From contig CM030706.1 of the NCBI GenBank assembly GCA_017979445.1, positions 8,728,967-8,792,966 of the forward strand: a stretch of DNA of 64,000 bases, given 5' to 3'. The position numbers were made by a program, and so were the translations under genes. Below the pieces are notes generated by a model. It worked only from the letters and a program-made list of their open reading frames with translations, made no database searches and had not been told where the DNA came from. This DNA is from Akebia trifoliata (taxonomy: Eukaryota > Streptophyta > Magnoliopsida > Ranunculales > Lardizabalaceae). Position 1 is the first letter of the stretch. The number at the start of each line of letters is the position of its first letter. Positions 32,192 through 44,210 of this stretch are shown here, piece by piece.

Positions 32192-33479
32192 TTTCTATAT
32201 ATGAAAAAGACTTCACAAGTCCTTAAAGCAAAATTAGAATTTAATCCTAAATACAACAATGAATTATAGGACCTAGAACTTCAAATTTCAATCAAACTAA
32301 TCATGGATTATAGCCAACAATAAATAAATTTAGAAACACATATAACAACCTAATTTATTTTTTAGAACTCCTAGAATGCCCCTATGAATGAACTAGTTAT
32401 TGAAAAAGTAAATATTCGCCCACAAATCAAAAGTACCTTTTAAAGTACTATCAGAAGTAGCTGGATAAGTGTTATGCATTTGGAAACAAGTTCTGAGAAG
32501 TATTGTAAAAAGCACTTCTAACAGAGTTTTGTGTTTGAAAATTATTATGGATTCTATTAAAATGGTCAGATGCCCTCAACAAATTATTAATTGCTGTTTT
32601 TAACATTATAACTCAACAAATTATGTTCAAAAAAAGTAACAATTACTGTTTTTATTCATAAAAATATTATACTATCATTTTAAACTCAAAATATACTTTT
32701 TACAATAATAAAAAATCAATAAAACCTCCCCTAAATATTGGACATATGAAAAATAAAATTTGTATAAGAATATTACACCTATCATATACTAAAATATGTA
32801 TGATCATACATAAACTATATAAAGATTTCCTACATCCATAACTAATCATAAATAATTATATGTCATGATCAACTATATTCTAGTAAGAATAACATATTTC
32901 ATAATACATACAATTACTTAATAAAAAATATTACAACTATCATAAATAACAAAACTAATCATAGACTGTAATATATTGCATTTTATTTATGTATATAAGA
33001 CTCAGTCATGTCCCAAAGATTTATTTTTGTCTTTTTCTTTGCATATTTATTATTGTCATGATCAATCTTCTCGACTTCATCAAATCATAAGAAACCATTT
33101 TTATGATCTTGTAAATGAAAAAAAAAATTATTTAAATATGTAATTTCATATTTATGACTAATACAAATTAATGCAAATTATTCATTACTTTTTATGATGA
33201 ACACCTATAAAATTGTCTACCTTTCTTAATTTTTTTGTTGGAAGTATGCAACCTCATTTCTCGTCCACAAGAGCAATAAAAGTCATAATAAAATATGATA
33301 ATCACACCAACAAACATAAAATGAAAAGAAAACAATTATCAACAAAATATATATGTGATCATCACATCAATAAATATGAGATGTTCATATAGCAAAAACA
33401 TAATAAATTCAACCAAATATATAAATTGTTTAGTTAATCATAAATTTTAAATCACAAAATTATATAACTATATCACATC
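32192..33479. other. AT-rich region, possible PIF/Harbinger 3' part
   Basis: 32410-32540 contains AAAGTACTATCAGAAGTAGC and GAGAAGTATTGTAAAAAGCACTTCT, wording shared with the PIF-type end at 44100-44210. The left terminus itself was not found. The rest is AT-rich without coding signal. Confidence 0.4.
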
Positions 33480-34640
33480 TTGTAAAAAAAATTTACAGCT
33501 TTAGCCATGACTTCTCTCTTGCTTTCCATTTTTCTATGTCATTCATGTTGTGAACGTCTTAAGGGTCTACGTTCATCTACACCCCTAAGGATGATTTCAT
33601 CTATATAATTTACTTCGTCATATAGGAAAAACTCAACATCTGTCAAAACTTTCTTACGAATGAGGTATGCAATCTCATGCAAACAATGATAATATCCCTC
33701 TATGTATTAATGGAGTATGTGTTCACGTCCCTAATAATTGCCCATCTTGCCTTTAATACCATAAAACACTTCTTTATGATATTGCAAAATGAGGAATGAA
33801 GATGATTAAATAACTCTTTCTTTTCTTTCTATCATGCACCCCTCCGGAAGTCTTGTAAATAGTAATAGACACCCCTATATAGTGTCATGTACTCATCCAT
33901 CAATTGGTAACCAGAGTCAACCATGTAATATTTGCATATAAATAAATAATAGTTTTATTACTTTAAATACATAACGTATCATTAAATATGCTTATAAGTA
34001 AAATTTTGAATACCAACCCAATGGATGGTAAAAAAATCTCAAATTAAGATTATTTATGATTTTTAAGAACACATTCACGTAATTTGCTTGTCCCTCTTTA
34101 TCAATAATTACATATGTGAAGAACATGTCGAGAGAGCATACAACCATTACATTTTGCATTATACCTTTTCAACCTAAATATCGAAGTTGAATCGCTACTA
34201 GAACGCGTACCCCAATGTGAGTTTCATTAATCGCTCTCACACAATTCCTCATATTATGTGAAATTTTAAACTAAAAATTAAACATTATAGATTTTTATGA
34301 ATTTAATTTTAAAATTACCTTAAAAAAATGTCAAAATCTTCAATTTATGCGAATTTGAAGATCAATCTCATCCAAAAATCAAGGCACAACGAGAGTTTGG
34401 CACAATTCAATGACAGCTTTCAAGATTCTAGACACTTAGAATTTTTTTAGAATGTTGAAATCGATCACCCATACTTTTCATGTCATTATTTTGTCCTAAT
34501 ATCTTTAAGAACATTCCTAAAGATACTTTCAAAAAAGCGTTCATTGTTCTTTCGAGATCCATTTCCTCATGTAAAGATTTGCACAATTTCTCAAATACTT
34601 GTTTCTCCATTCGAAACTATTCATGACATATTGCATTATT
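33480..34640 (-). pseudogene. PIF/Harbinger transposase relic
   Basis: On the minus strand, an N-terminal helix-rich segment (34610-34428: MEKQVFEKLCKSLHEE..., GQNN, RFQHS) is followed, across frameshifts, by RNCVRAINETHIGVRV near 34250-34210. RYLG, NVMVVCSLDMFFTYV, YYMVDSGYQLMDEYM near 33930-33890 and KELFNHLHSSFCNIIKKCF then come in turn. LKARW, SINT and RDIIIVC complete the series. This is the order of the DDE nuclease of PIF/Harbinger transposases. The first catalytic Asp, normally in a DGTH-type motif, is Asn here. Stops and frameshifts make it dead. Confidence 0.75.
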
Positions 34641-35750
34641 CCCGAATAAAATATAGCTCATATAATTTTGTCCAGTAAAATTACAATTAGTCTTGGGTAT
34701 TCAAACTAATTTCTTTTTGTGACTCGTACGATATAATCTCATCATCTAAATCTGAAAAATCCATCTTGTTTCTATTTACATTATTAATAAAGAATATCAT
34801 TCAATATTTCATATAAATAATCACATAAATATAATCAATCTATAAATAATTACATAGACTATAAAAAAATATTTTTAACAATCAAACCATAATCCATAAT
34901 CCATAAGATATAATCAATAATTCACAAACCAAAATAAAATACATAGACATAATCCATATAGAATAAACCCAAACTATAATCCATGAAACAAACATTATTT
35001 TACTAACTACATAGTCCACAAAAAAAAAGATTCATTAAAGACCAATCCCTCAAAAAAAAACTACATCATCCTCTATTAATCACCACGATAATAACGGTAT
35101 TCAAAATTTAAGTACGATAGATGAGCATCATTTGTCAATATATTATAGAAAACCTTTCTAAAATCCATACTCTCTATGAACTTGGATACCGTATGATAAT
35201 ATCGATTGCTACTTAAAGGAATTTCATCGACTAAATCATTAAGAAGTACCATGAATTCACTAGGAATAAGTTTTTTTATTCGTTTAGAATTTTATCCTGA
35301 TGAATCTTTGATTGGAAAAGATCCACCAAACGATTGAATTAAACCTCAAAGAACTCAGATTGTCTTCCCTTTTGCATTTTGATCTAGAGTCCTCACTTAT
35401 TGACTACCTTTTTTATAGTGATCTTAAACTTTGTGACTCATCAATATCATCATTAGAATGAGTTGGGAATATATTTTCTTGTTCCGTTAGAATGTATTCA
35501 GGGGTATCAACATCAATATCATCAACAATTGACTCATTCGTCATGTTTGTCATTGTAAAAGATCAAACACGAGATCTGGTAGATGTGGTACTACTAAATA
35601 ACTTGTCCAACTCATCCTTATGCTCTAATATTTTATAACTAAACGTATTATCTTTAGGATGTTACTATAAAAAATGATAAATACTATTAATAAAAATTTA
35701 TAAATATATTTATAAATAAGCAAAAGTAAATATATTAAAAAATATTTATT
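34641..35750. other. AT-rich interval between the two PIF/Harbinger reading frames
   Basis: No confident domain. Part of 35060-35640 may be the C-terminal region of the Myb/SANT-like companion protein on the minus strand, but the reading is too broken to support. Confidence 0.35.
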
Positions 35751-35754
35751 ACTA

Positions 35755-36050
35755 TTTCTCGATCAATCCACCATTCAGGACTTATGATGATAGAATAGTC
35801 ATTCCAACTGATTCTAGTTACACTCATTAGATTGGACCAAGTCTTCCAATCTAATTTTATTTTATTCCAATGGTTTTTGAATTTTTTTTAGTTCAAATTG
35901 AAATCTCGGTCTCTTGAGAAATTCATTTCAAACAAACTTTCATCTTAACTTGTCTAGGGTTGGCCAATTCCTAAGGTCTTGTGCGACTACTTTGACACAT
36001 ACTTCAACAAAGGCCTTGTGTAAATATGGACTCTAATTTACTTCACCCTT
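35755..36050 (-). pseudogene. Myb/SANT-like companion protein relic of the PIF/Harbinger element
   Basis: The minus strand gives GEVN-stop-SPYLHKAFVEVCVKVV, then NWPTLDKL, KFV, NEFLKR and, near 35775, a WW/IDRE-like ending. This matches the pattern of the Myb/SANT-like DNA-binding protein that PIF/Harbinger elements encode beside their transposase. It is on the same strand as, and just upstream of, the transposase relic. Many stops are present. Confidence 0.5.
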
Positions 36051-38501
36051 GTCATTTTGTGTTGCAACTTGTTTGCCCTTATTCATATTTGTCATTTCAG
36101 AAGACTTCTTGAAATGAAAAACAAATAAATAAGAAACAAAAATTTGAAAGAAAAATCTAAATAAATAAATAAGGAACATAACTTTGTAGAGAACAATGGA
36201 GTCATATTAAAGCACTATTAATATCACTAATGGAGAAAAAACATCTTATCATATAAAAAGTGTCCAACAAAAAGACTTATTAATCATATGTTAGGAATAA
36301 CTATGAAAGTATGTTCAAATTGTCTATGAAAACATATTGATGCACATCACAATTCATAAAGTTTATTGGGTAATAGTATGTTAGTTTTTGTAATAGGCTT
36401 TTAACTAATCAATAATTGAGAACAACTTATGGGGTACTAAAACCTTGAAATAAAAATGAAGAGTTTGTTCGCATAACATGAAGATGATTGAGCATTGTAG
36501 TATATGGGTCTATTCTTTTCATGTTTTCAGCCAATTAGAAATCCTATGCTACTAAGCCATTACTTTGCAACTTTGTCTCAGTGTCATATTACATGTTTAG
36601 GGCTGGAAGTCATGGTTAGCAAAACTGTACTGAATTACTTTGAAAAAAAACTCTTCAAAAGTTTCTTTTGGTTGGATATAATAGATCTGGAACTAGTACA
36701 ATATTTAAACTAGTAGCACCTAATTGGAACAAACTAATTCTATATTTCACTTGTTTTCTAATTATGATCTAGAAAATGATTTTTAGAGCCCTAATTACAT
36801 AAATTTACGGATAAATTATTCATTAAACCACCATAATTAGATATAATTCATTGTTAGTCCTTATTGATCAGTGATTTCAAATAAATAATGTATTTCGAAC
36901 CTAATTGTTGTTATTTACATATAACAGGAAAAAGTCACAAAGTCTCAAGATGAATCAGAAAAATCCAAAGACTACTGCAATCCAGAATCTGAAACAAAAT
37001 AAAAGACCAAAATTCAGGCCCATTGGACCTACATGGACCATGGCGCTATGGCCTCTTAGCGAGGCGCAATGGTGGCGATAGATCATTCCTCGAGATTTGC
37101 ACATAAGCTTGTCAGCTACCAAATCGTCATATTGAATTATGGTTTTAAGTTTGTGGTTACAAAAATATCCCGAACCTTAGAAACCCTAATTCAGTTTTTC
37201 TTTCATAATTTCGAAGTTTTGTAATCGAGAAGACAGCAACTGGTGTTTGGAATCAAGGAGTAATAAAGAATCTTTTCATCTTCTCTCCTTAACCCTCTCT
37301 TTTATTGTTCTTGCAATTACCATCGGTTAAACTCTTCGTTAGATCGGTCGAAGAAGCCTAAGCAAATTTCTTTTAATTTATTTTTATTATTTCTATGATT
37401 ATTCATCATTGTTCTATTGTGATAACACTTAAATAAAAATTATAGGAAATAATATTGATTGTTCTACAGTCTTGATGGTTTATACATGGGATCAAGATAA
37501 AGAATACTTCACAGAGAACACTTAATATTTATCTTATAATTTCAATTTAACAAGTTAATCACATAATTTGAAATCCCATTTTAATATAACCGATCAATTT
37601 CTGATCCACAAACATTAATTTTGTTTAGTAGATCAAGATAAATAGAGGACAATTAAGATATATTGCAAAAGTGGATTAGACGGATCTAAACTTGTCTATA
37701 GTGATCTATATTTTTATTTTATTATCCTTTTAGATTGCTTTATTTTCAAAAACTATTTTTAATTTGGTTACGTAAATCTGAATCGATTTCGAATTGAAAG
37801 AAATATAGAATCCTCGTTGTCCCTATGGATAGAGCCTTGCTTGCTAAGGTTTAAAGTTTGTTCTTTATTTTGTTGATAATCTGCATCGAACATTTTCCTC
37901 AATGAGTTACAAGATTTTTCTAAAATGACTCCTGCATCCATAGATAAAATCGATTTCAGAAAAAGCCTGATACTCATTGAGGAAACAAAAAAATTTTAGA
38001 AAAACCATGAAACCCATTTTATAAAAGCTAATAACAAGATTGGAAATGAAAATAAATCAAACAAATGGAATCAAAATTCATTTCATAATCTAATATAAGA
38101 CTAAAATGGGAGAAATCTTGAACCATTAACCCAATTCAGATTTTACAAATTTCAGTGCGAGAAATCTAGATCCAAAATTGTGTGTGAGAGAGAGAAATGC
38201 AAAGACCTCAATGGCTATAAAATTACAAACTTGATCAATATTGTGAGATCAAAAGGGTCTCATTGCAAATATTCATAAGATATGACGAGAGAAGAGCTCA
38301 TATTTGATACCATGAGCTGGGTTCAAAAACCACCTTTATCTACTAATTATTAACCACTAATCTCACTTGCCTAGTAAAAAAAATAAGTTAATAATCGTGT
38401 GAAAATAGGCTTACCAATAAATTAATAAATATAATAAGAGAAAAAGCACTTGAGGCGATGGAAAATCATTTCAGCTAATTCATATAAGTTCATGAATGTC
38501 T
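36051..38501. other. AT-rich interval inside the presumed PIF/Harbinger element
   Basis: No domain. 36980-37260 contains a GC-richer patch (GGACCATGGCGCTATGGCCT, AGCGAGGCGCAATGGTGGCG), unlike its surroundings and reminiscent of LTR sequence, but without boundaries. Short open stretches at 36504-36713 (+) and 37768-37977 (-) have no recognised motif. Confidence 0.35.
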
Positions 38502-38506
38502 ATAGT

Positions 38507-38828
38507 TGTTAGATCAACAGAATCTCCTACAAAAGCGACAGCACCAACGGCCTCAACAACCTTAGCTTCGGTTCCAAAATTCAGCTCCACCCCAACAGCT
38601 TCAGCAACTCCTATAATCTCTCCAAGGCTATTATAACAACCAATTGCCTTATTATTTCCTTGTATATAGGATCTGTTGTTACTCCCTTATCACTTCTACT
38701 GTAACTTACTTATCACTTCCTTGAATATAACATCTGTTGTAACTTATAAATAGCTATATATATTGTAATCTAGAAAACACAATTTGTGTGCAATACAATC
38801 AGAACATTCATATTATATAGTATTTTTA
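38507..38828 (+). repeat. Copia 5' LTR (322 bp)
   Basis: Begins TGTTAGATCAACAGAATC and ends AGTATTTTTA, so the termini are TG...TA, not the usual TG...CA. It contains a TATA-like TATAAATAG at 38745-38753. It is 23 bp longer than the 3' LTR because of an extra CTTCTACTGTAACTTACTTA-type segment near 38692-38714. Confidence 0.92.
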
Positions 38829-38841
38829 TGGTATCATAGCC
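38829..38841 (+). promoter_or_regulatory. Copia primer-binding site (initiator tRNA-Met type)
   Basis: TGGTATCATAGCC starts at the first base after the LTR. It differs at one position from TGGTATCAGAGCC, the usual plant copia site complementary to initiator methionine tRNA. Confidence 0.85.
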
Positions 38842-38887
38842 TTCCTCTAATGAGTTCGATCCTCACTCTTTTTTTCTTCCCTTTGCT

Positions 38888-39549
38888 ATGGCACCTGAAT
38901 CCTTTGTTGCTACTATATCTACAAATTCTACCCCAAATCTCATCACCATTAATGCTGCCAGTCAGCTACCTCTCAAACTTACAAAATCTAATTACTTCTC
39001 TTGGTAAACTCAGTTCAATGATTTTTTCTTCCACCTAGATCTCCTCGGGTATCTTGATGGCATACTACCATGTCCTGCTCCTACAATGATTCAAGACAGC
39101 AAAATTATTTCAAATCATGATCATCTTCCATGGCGTCGACAAGATCAACTCATCCTTCATGCCATTTGTGCATCTCTAAGTGAAGCTATCATTCCCTTGG
39201 TCTCTTCTACCACGTCAAGTCATGAAGCATGGAATCGTCTTTCTCGTCTCTATGCTAAGAGATCCACTTTCACATGATTCATCTCAAAGATAAACTGACC
39301 ATGATTAATCATGGTTCTCTTTCTGTAACTGATTTTCTTGTCCCTATCAAATAGATTACAGATAAGCTCATAGCTCTTGGTGATCCTCCGAGTGATGCTG
39401 ACCTTCTTGTCTATGCAACACGTGGTCTTGGCCCTACTTACAAAGAGCTTATTACAGCTATGAGGACTAGGGATTCTGTGGTACCTTTCGAAGAATTGTT
39501 TGATAAAATCATTGATCATGAAACCTTCCTTCTTCAATATGAAAAATAA
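38888..39549 (+). pseudogene. Copia gag (capsid) relic
   Basis: Starts ATGGCACCTGAATCC and reads LPLKLTKSNYFSW-stop, LDLLGYLDG, ASLSEAIIPLVSSTTSSHEA and WNRLSRLYAKRS. After a frameshift it continues with IALGDPPSDADLLVYATRGL and FEELFDKIIDHE. This is the plant copia gag family. There is an in-frame TAA in place of a residue after FSW (39004-39006) and at least one frameshift near 39277. The following zinc knuckle (near 39715) keeps GHISNRC but reads YQFY where the first two Cys are expected, so metal binding is lost. Confidence 0.8.
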
Positions 39550-39644
39550 CATCTTGAACCTGAACCACCCACTGCAAATTTGGCCAAACACTTTCCTTTT
39601 TCCTATCGCTTTCCCAAATCAAATTTACCCTCTCCTGCACCTGC

Positions 39645-41040
39645 TTGACTTCCAACTCCTCCATCTGTCAAATAGCTCGATCCAATGGTTCCACCTCTAC
39701 ATCTAATCTGATAATCTATCAATTCTACAACAAGCGTGGTCATATTTCCAATAGATGCTTCAAACTATTCCCTCACCTTCGTTCCCAACGTCCGTCTGCT
39801 AATCATGTCGCCATCTCCTCTCTTGCTCAAAACCAATGGGTCATGGATTCTGGTGTTTCCCATCATGTTACTTCTCATACATCCAATTTATCTCTCTCTC
39901 AACCCTATGAAGGTCCAGATCATATCCATATCAGTAATGGTACAGGTTTGCCGATAACTCATACTAGTTCTGTTTCACTCTCTCCTTCTTTTAATTTATC
40001 TAATGTTTTATGTGTGCCTTCTATTAAACAAAATCTAATCTCAGTTTCCAAATTTTGTCGTTCCAATCAAACATCCATTGAATTCTTTGCTTTGTATTTT
40101 GTTGTTAAGGATTTACGTACGAGGACTCCACTCCTTCGCGGAAAGACTCGGCACAATCTCTATGAATGGCCAACCGCAGAACATGTCAATATAAGCAACG
40201 CTGTGGCATTTTCTACTGGTGTCTCTGTTAAAGCATCTCCAGTAGTATGGCATGGGCGTCTTGGTCATCCTTCTTTGAAAATAATAAACAAACTTTTTCA
40301 ATCTAATTTAGCGTCGTTTTCTTCTTCTCTATCTTCCAATTTCATATGTCAATCTTGTTTATGCAATAAAAGTCAACGGTTACCATTTGGTGATTCAACT
40401 TTAGAAAGTCATGGACCTCTTGATTTAATTTATACATATATTTGGGTCCTGTCTCCTGTTAAGTTTATTGATGGATTTACTTATTTTATCATTTTCGTTG
40501 ATCATTTTACTAAATATGTTTGGCTCTATCCTTTACGCTTAAAATCTGATGTCTTCACTATATTTCGTCAATATAAAGTTGTGGTTGAAAAAAAATTAAT
40601 CGTTCCATTATTTATGTTTACTCGGATTGTGGAGGTGAATATACCGCTCTCAATAATTTCTTTAGTACTATGGGCATTCAACATCTTAAAACACCACCTC
40701 ACACACCTCAAGATAATGGCGCTGCAGAAAGACATCACAAGCATATTGTTGACACTGGATTAACTCTTCTTCATCAGGCCAAAATTTCTAGTAATTATTA
40801 GTCTTATGCTTTTCAAACCGCGGTTTATTTAATTAATCGTCTTCCAACCCCAAACATCAATTTTTCTTCTCCCTATGAAAAATTATTCAATCAAAAATCA
40901 AATTATAATAAACTTCGTGTTTTTGGATGTTTATGTTTTCCTTGGCTAAAACCTTACACTACTAATAAGCTCGACCCAAAATCCTCTCCTTGTGTTTTTC
41001 TTAGTTACTCCCTTAACCAAATGCTTATTTGTGTCAAGAT
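39645..41040 (+). pseudogene. Copia protease and integrase relic
   Basis: An open frame from 39645 to 40763 carries the zinc-knuckle remnant, the protease site WVMDSG (near 39840) and the integrase HHCC finger as HGRLGHPS...CQSCLCNKSQRLPF (40250-40390). The start of the integrase core reads FVDHFTKYVWLYP. After a frameshift near 40600, SDCGGEYT and GAAERHH supply the other acidic catalytic positions, then AVYLINRLPTPN and LRVFGCLCF. The catalytic residues are still visible but the frame is broken and a TAG follows NY near 40799. Confidence 0.8.
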
Positions 41041-41616
41041 TTAAAAACACACAAAATCTACATATCTCGTCATGTTCAGTTTGTAGAAAATGAATTTCCT
41101 CTTTCTAATTTATCCTCTACAATGTCCAGTCCTAATTAGCTTGTGTCCTCACTTGATTTTCTACAATCTCCGCCCTTGCCACCTGTTGAGCAACCACCTC
41201 CAGTTGGTGATGTCACAGGTGCTCCATTGTTTTTTCTGTCACAGTCATCAAAATCAACGCCGTCTACTTCTGTGATGTCAAGTATCTCCGAACTTCCTTC
41301 CTCTTCCTTGAGTCATTTACCTTCTACTACCTTTCCCTTGGTATCTATAGCATACGAAAATACGTCTTCTCCTCTACCCTCTTCTACAGCACCACTAATA
41401 ATCTCTTCTCCTACCATTCCCTCTACTGCATTTCCTTCGGCCTCCCTGCCACCAACTCAGCCCAATACCTCTTCCCACATCATGCTTACTTGCTCAAAAA
41501 AAAATATTTTTAAGCCAAAGCGATTGTACCAGACCAGTACCACACACCCTCTTACTGACTTTGTTAAACCCTCTTGTGTTTCCAAACCAATTAAGCATGT
41601 TGAATGGAGGTAGGCC
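41041..41616 (+). pseudogene. Copia Ser/Thr/Pro-rich linker between integrase and reverse transcriptase
   Basis: An open frame at 41143-41613 of Ser-, Pro- and Thr-rich sequence (for example SSSLSHLPSTTFPL) ending TDFVKPSCVSKPIKHVEWR. This low-complexity linker is usual upstream of copia reverse transcriptase and is not an independent gene. Confidence 0.7.
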
Positions 41617-42486
41617 ATGTCAAATGAAATTACAGCACTTCTTCAAGAAGGTACATGGGACCTCATACCGCCTAGCTCCTCTCAAAATGTTGTCGGTTGT
41701 AAATGGGTGTTTTGCATTAAATGGAATCCCAATGGCTCTATTTCCAAGTATAAAGCTCGCCTTGTTGCTAAGCGTTTTCATCAACGGCCAAGTATTGATT
41801 TTCATGACACCTTCAGTCGATAGTGAAGCCAACAACTATTAGACTTATTCTTGCTTTTGCTTTATCTAACGGCTGGCCGCTTCGACAATTGGACATTAGT
41901 AACACTTTTCTCCATGGTACACTATCCAAAGAAGTCTTCATGCAGCAACCACCGGATTTTGTTGATCAAACCAAGCCGAGCTTTGTTTTGAAAGCTAAGA
42001 AAAGCAATTTATGGCCTTAAACAAGCTTCGCAAGCATGGTACAATGAACTAAAGGGGTTCCTACTTTCATATGGCTTTGCTAATTCTCACAGTGATACCT
42101 CTCCGTTTATCTATCATACATCCACTATTACGATTTACTTCTTGGTCTATGTAGATGACTTGATAGTCACTGGAAACAATGTAGACTTTTTCAACCGGTT
42201 TCTTCATACCTTGGCCACTTGTTTTTCTGTCAAAGACCTTGGAGATCTTCATTATTTTCTCAGAATAAAGGTTCTTCCCACTAAATCCGGACTGGTCTTG
42301 ACTCAACACAAATATATTCGCGACTTTTTGCAAAAAACAAACATGACTGATGCCAAAAAGTGTACTAAACCAATGTCCTCAACTCAACCTCTCCAACTTA
42401 ATGATGGTTCTCAGCCAACAGATGCTACTCGGTTTCGGCAGGTTATTTGTGTTCTCCAATACTTATCTCTTACTAAACCGATGTAA
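41617..42486 (+). pseudogene. Copia reverse transcriptase relic
   Basis: Opens MSNEITALLQEGTWDLIPP, then VVGCKWVFCIKW and YKARLVAKRF. Frameshifts near 41820 and 42010 lead on to LRQLDISNTFLHGTL, VFMQQPPDFVD and finally VYVDDLIVTGNN (42142 on), the polymerase active-site motif with both Asp. It ends with DLGDLHYFL and TDATRFRQVI. The frame is broken in at least two places. Confidence 0.8.
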
Positions 42487-42503
42487 CTTTTGCCGTTAAT
42501 AAA

Positions 42504-43062
42504 TTGGCTCACTTTATGCATGCTCCAACTGAGAACCATAGGTCTGCAACCAAGCGGGTTTTGCATTATCTCAAGGACACCATCCATCATGGACTAATTT
42601 TTAAGTGCCATCAACAACTTCATGTCACAGCCTTTACAGACGCTGATTGGGCAGGTAATCATGATAACTGCACCTCTACCTCAGCCTACATTGTCTATCT
42701 CGGTGGGAATGCAATTTTTTGGTGTTCAAAGAAGCAAAAAATAGTTGCTCGATCGTCAACAGAAGCGGAATATCAGTCTCTTGCCTCGTGTGCAGTTGAA
42801 GTTTTTTGGATCAAAAACTTACTCCAAGAGTTACATGTTGCTTATCCATCTGCTCCGCAAATTTTTTTGTGACAACATTGGTGCCACATATCTCTCCGTC
42901 AATCCTGTCTTTCACTCAAGAATGAAGCACATCGCTACTGACTATCATTTTGTTCGTGATCATGTGGCTCAGGACTCCTTCATTATTTCTCACATCTCCT
43001 CCAATGATCAGCTTGTTGATGCCCTAACCAAGCCACTTTCCTCAGCCACGTTCAAATACTAA
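42504..43062 (+). pseudogene. Copia RNase H relic
   Basis: TKRVLHYLKDTIHHGLIF is followed by [28 protein letters not shown] and [12 protein letters not shown]. After a frameshift near 42870 comes [17 protein letters not shown] and [10 protein letters not shown]. The Asp and Glu residues of RNase H are present. This is the normal 3' end of copia pol. Confidence 0.8.
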
Positions 43063-43098
43063 CGATCCAAGATTGGTATCTCCAATGGGAGCACCGTC

Positions 43099-43109
43099 TT
43101 TTGGGGGCA
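43099..43109 (+). promoter_or_regulatory. Copia polypurine tract
   Basis: TCTTTTGGGGGCA ends at the base before the 3' LTR. The G-run directly next to the LTR is the plus-strand priming site of copia elements. Confidence 0.75.
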
Positions 43110-43408
43110 TGTTAGATCAATAGAATCTCCTACAAAAACAACAGCACCAATGGCCTCAACAACCTTATCTTTGGTTCCAAAATTCAGCTCCACCCTAACA
43201 GCTTCAGTAACTCCTAGAATCTCTCCAAGGCTGTTATAACAACCAATTGCCTTATCATTTCCTTGTATATAGGATCTATTGTTACTCCCTTATCACTTCC
43301 TTGAATATAGGATCTACTATAACTTATAAACAACTATATATGTTGTAATCTAGAAAACACAATTTGTGTGTAATACAATTAGAACATTCAGACTATATAG
43401 TCTTTTTA
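43110..43408 (+). repeat. Copia 3' LTR (299 bp)
   Basis: Begins TGTTAGATCAATAGAATC and ends AGTCTTTTTA. It is collinear with the 5' LTR apart from point differences and the 23-bp indel, and is followed directly by the ATAGT target duplication. Confidence 0.92.
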
Positions 43409-43413
43409 ATAGT

Positions 43414-44099
43414 TAAGAGATCAAAAAAAATTTCAAGACTATACAAATGATGTTTCTTTGTTACTTACCAAGAAATCATGTTTGAAATTTGTATATGTAG
43501 GATAAAAATGTCGCCATATTCAACTATTAGTCGATAAATTACCAGGCCACCTTATTTAGATAATTTTATAAATCTTTCCAATTTGGGGAAAATGACCAAA
43601 CCAATAAAATGTCAAATGAAGAAAATAATCAAATGGAAAGAATGGAGTCTGGAATTGAAAAAAAAAAATATGGAGAAAACAAATACTGTAAGAGCAAAGA
43701 GAACCAATCCCAAAGAGATGGAAAACAAGGTTATTGATGAAAGAGGAAGAGAAACCTCTTCTCTCCTCACCACGTACACCAAGTCAAATTTATAAATCTA
43801 AAGAAATCAGATGCATTAATGGAATTCTTACAAGAATCAACATCAAACGTATGAGGAGAGAAGCAAATTGTCACTACAATTGTCAAAGAGTTCATTGTCA
43901 TAATCGCCTGAGAGAGGAGATGGTTTCGGCAAAACTTTTGTTGAGGGTTTCCAAACAAGGGTGAACTATTGAGGGTTTCCAAGCGAAGAAGGGTGAATTT
44001 ATTTTGAGGTTGGGATATATGGAGGAAAATTTTTATTTGATAAGGGGTAGTATTGGAACAATAACAAATAAATTAATGGACAAAATAGCTTCGTGCATA
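43414..44099. other. PIF/Harbinger interior resumes after the copia insertion
   Basis: A/G-rich sequence with short open frames (43583-43964) of Lys/Arg/Glu-rich composition and no recognised domain. Placed inside the PIF element only by position between its coding relics and its right end. Confidence 0.35.
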
Positions 44100-44210
44100 A
44101 ACAAATTTGAGAAGCACCACTCTTGGTACTTCTCTTAAAAGTACTGATTTTACTCTATTAAAAAGTTACTTTTCTAAGTGCATGGGTGTCCAAACAATCC
44201 TAACAGGCCC
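44100..44210. mobile_element. Right terminal region of the PIF/Harbinger element
   Basis: Read on the minus strand, it starts GGGCCTGTTAGGATTGTTTGG, the form of PIF/Harbinger termini. It continues through AAAGTAACTTTTTAATAGAG and AAGTACTTTT-like words, and is followed on the plus strand by TAA, the usual 3-bp target. The left partner was not found intact near 32400. Confidence 0.6.

Larger units (their letters stand above)
38507..43408 (+). mobile_element. Complete but inactive Ty1/copia retrotransposon
   Basis: A 4902-bp element with all structural parts: 5' LTR 38507-38828, primer site 38829-38841, gag and pol in the order protease, integrase, reverse transcriptase, RNase H, polypurine tract 43099-43109 and 3' LTR 43110-43408. 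The direct repeat ATAGT flanks it at 38502-38506 and 43409-43413, a perfect 5-bp target duplication. Integrase before reverse transcriptase marks it as Ty1/copia. Stops and frameshifts in gag, integrase and RT make it non-autonomous now. Aligning the LTRs by eye gives about 25 differences in 299 positions plus one 23-bp indel, so it is not recent. Confidence 0.93.

Noticed and set aside
41143..41613. 156-codon Ser/Thr/Pro-rich frame as a separate cell-wall-type gene
   Set aside because: It sits between copia integrase and reverse transcriptase and ends in the HVEWR lead-in of copia RT, so it is the polyprotein linker.
43583..43964. Two overlapping Lys/Arg-rich frames on the plus strand
   Set aside because: A/G-rich composition, no domain, and location inside the presumed PIF element; not supportable as genes.
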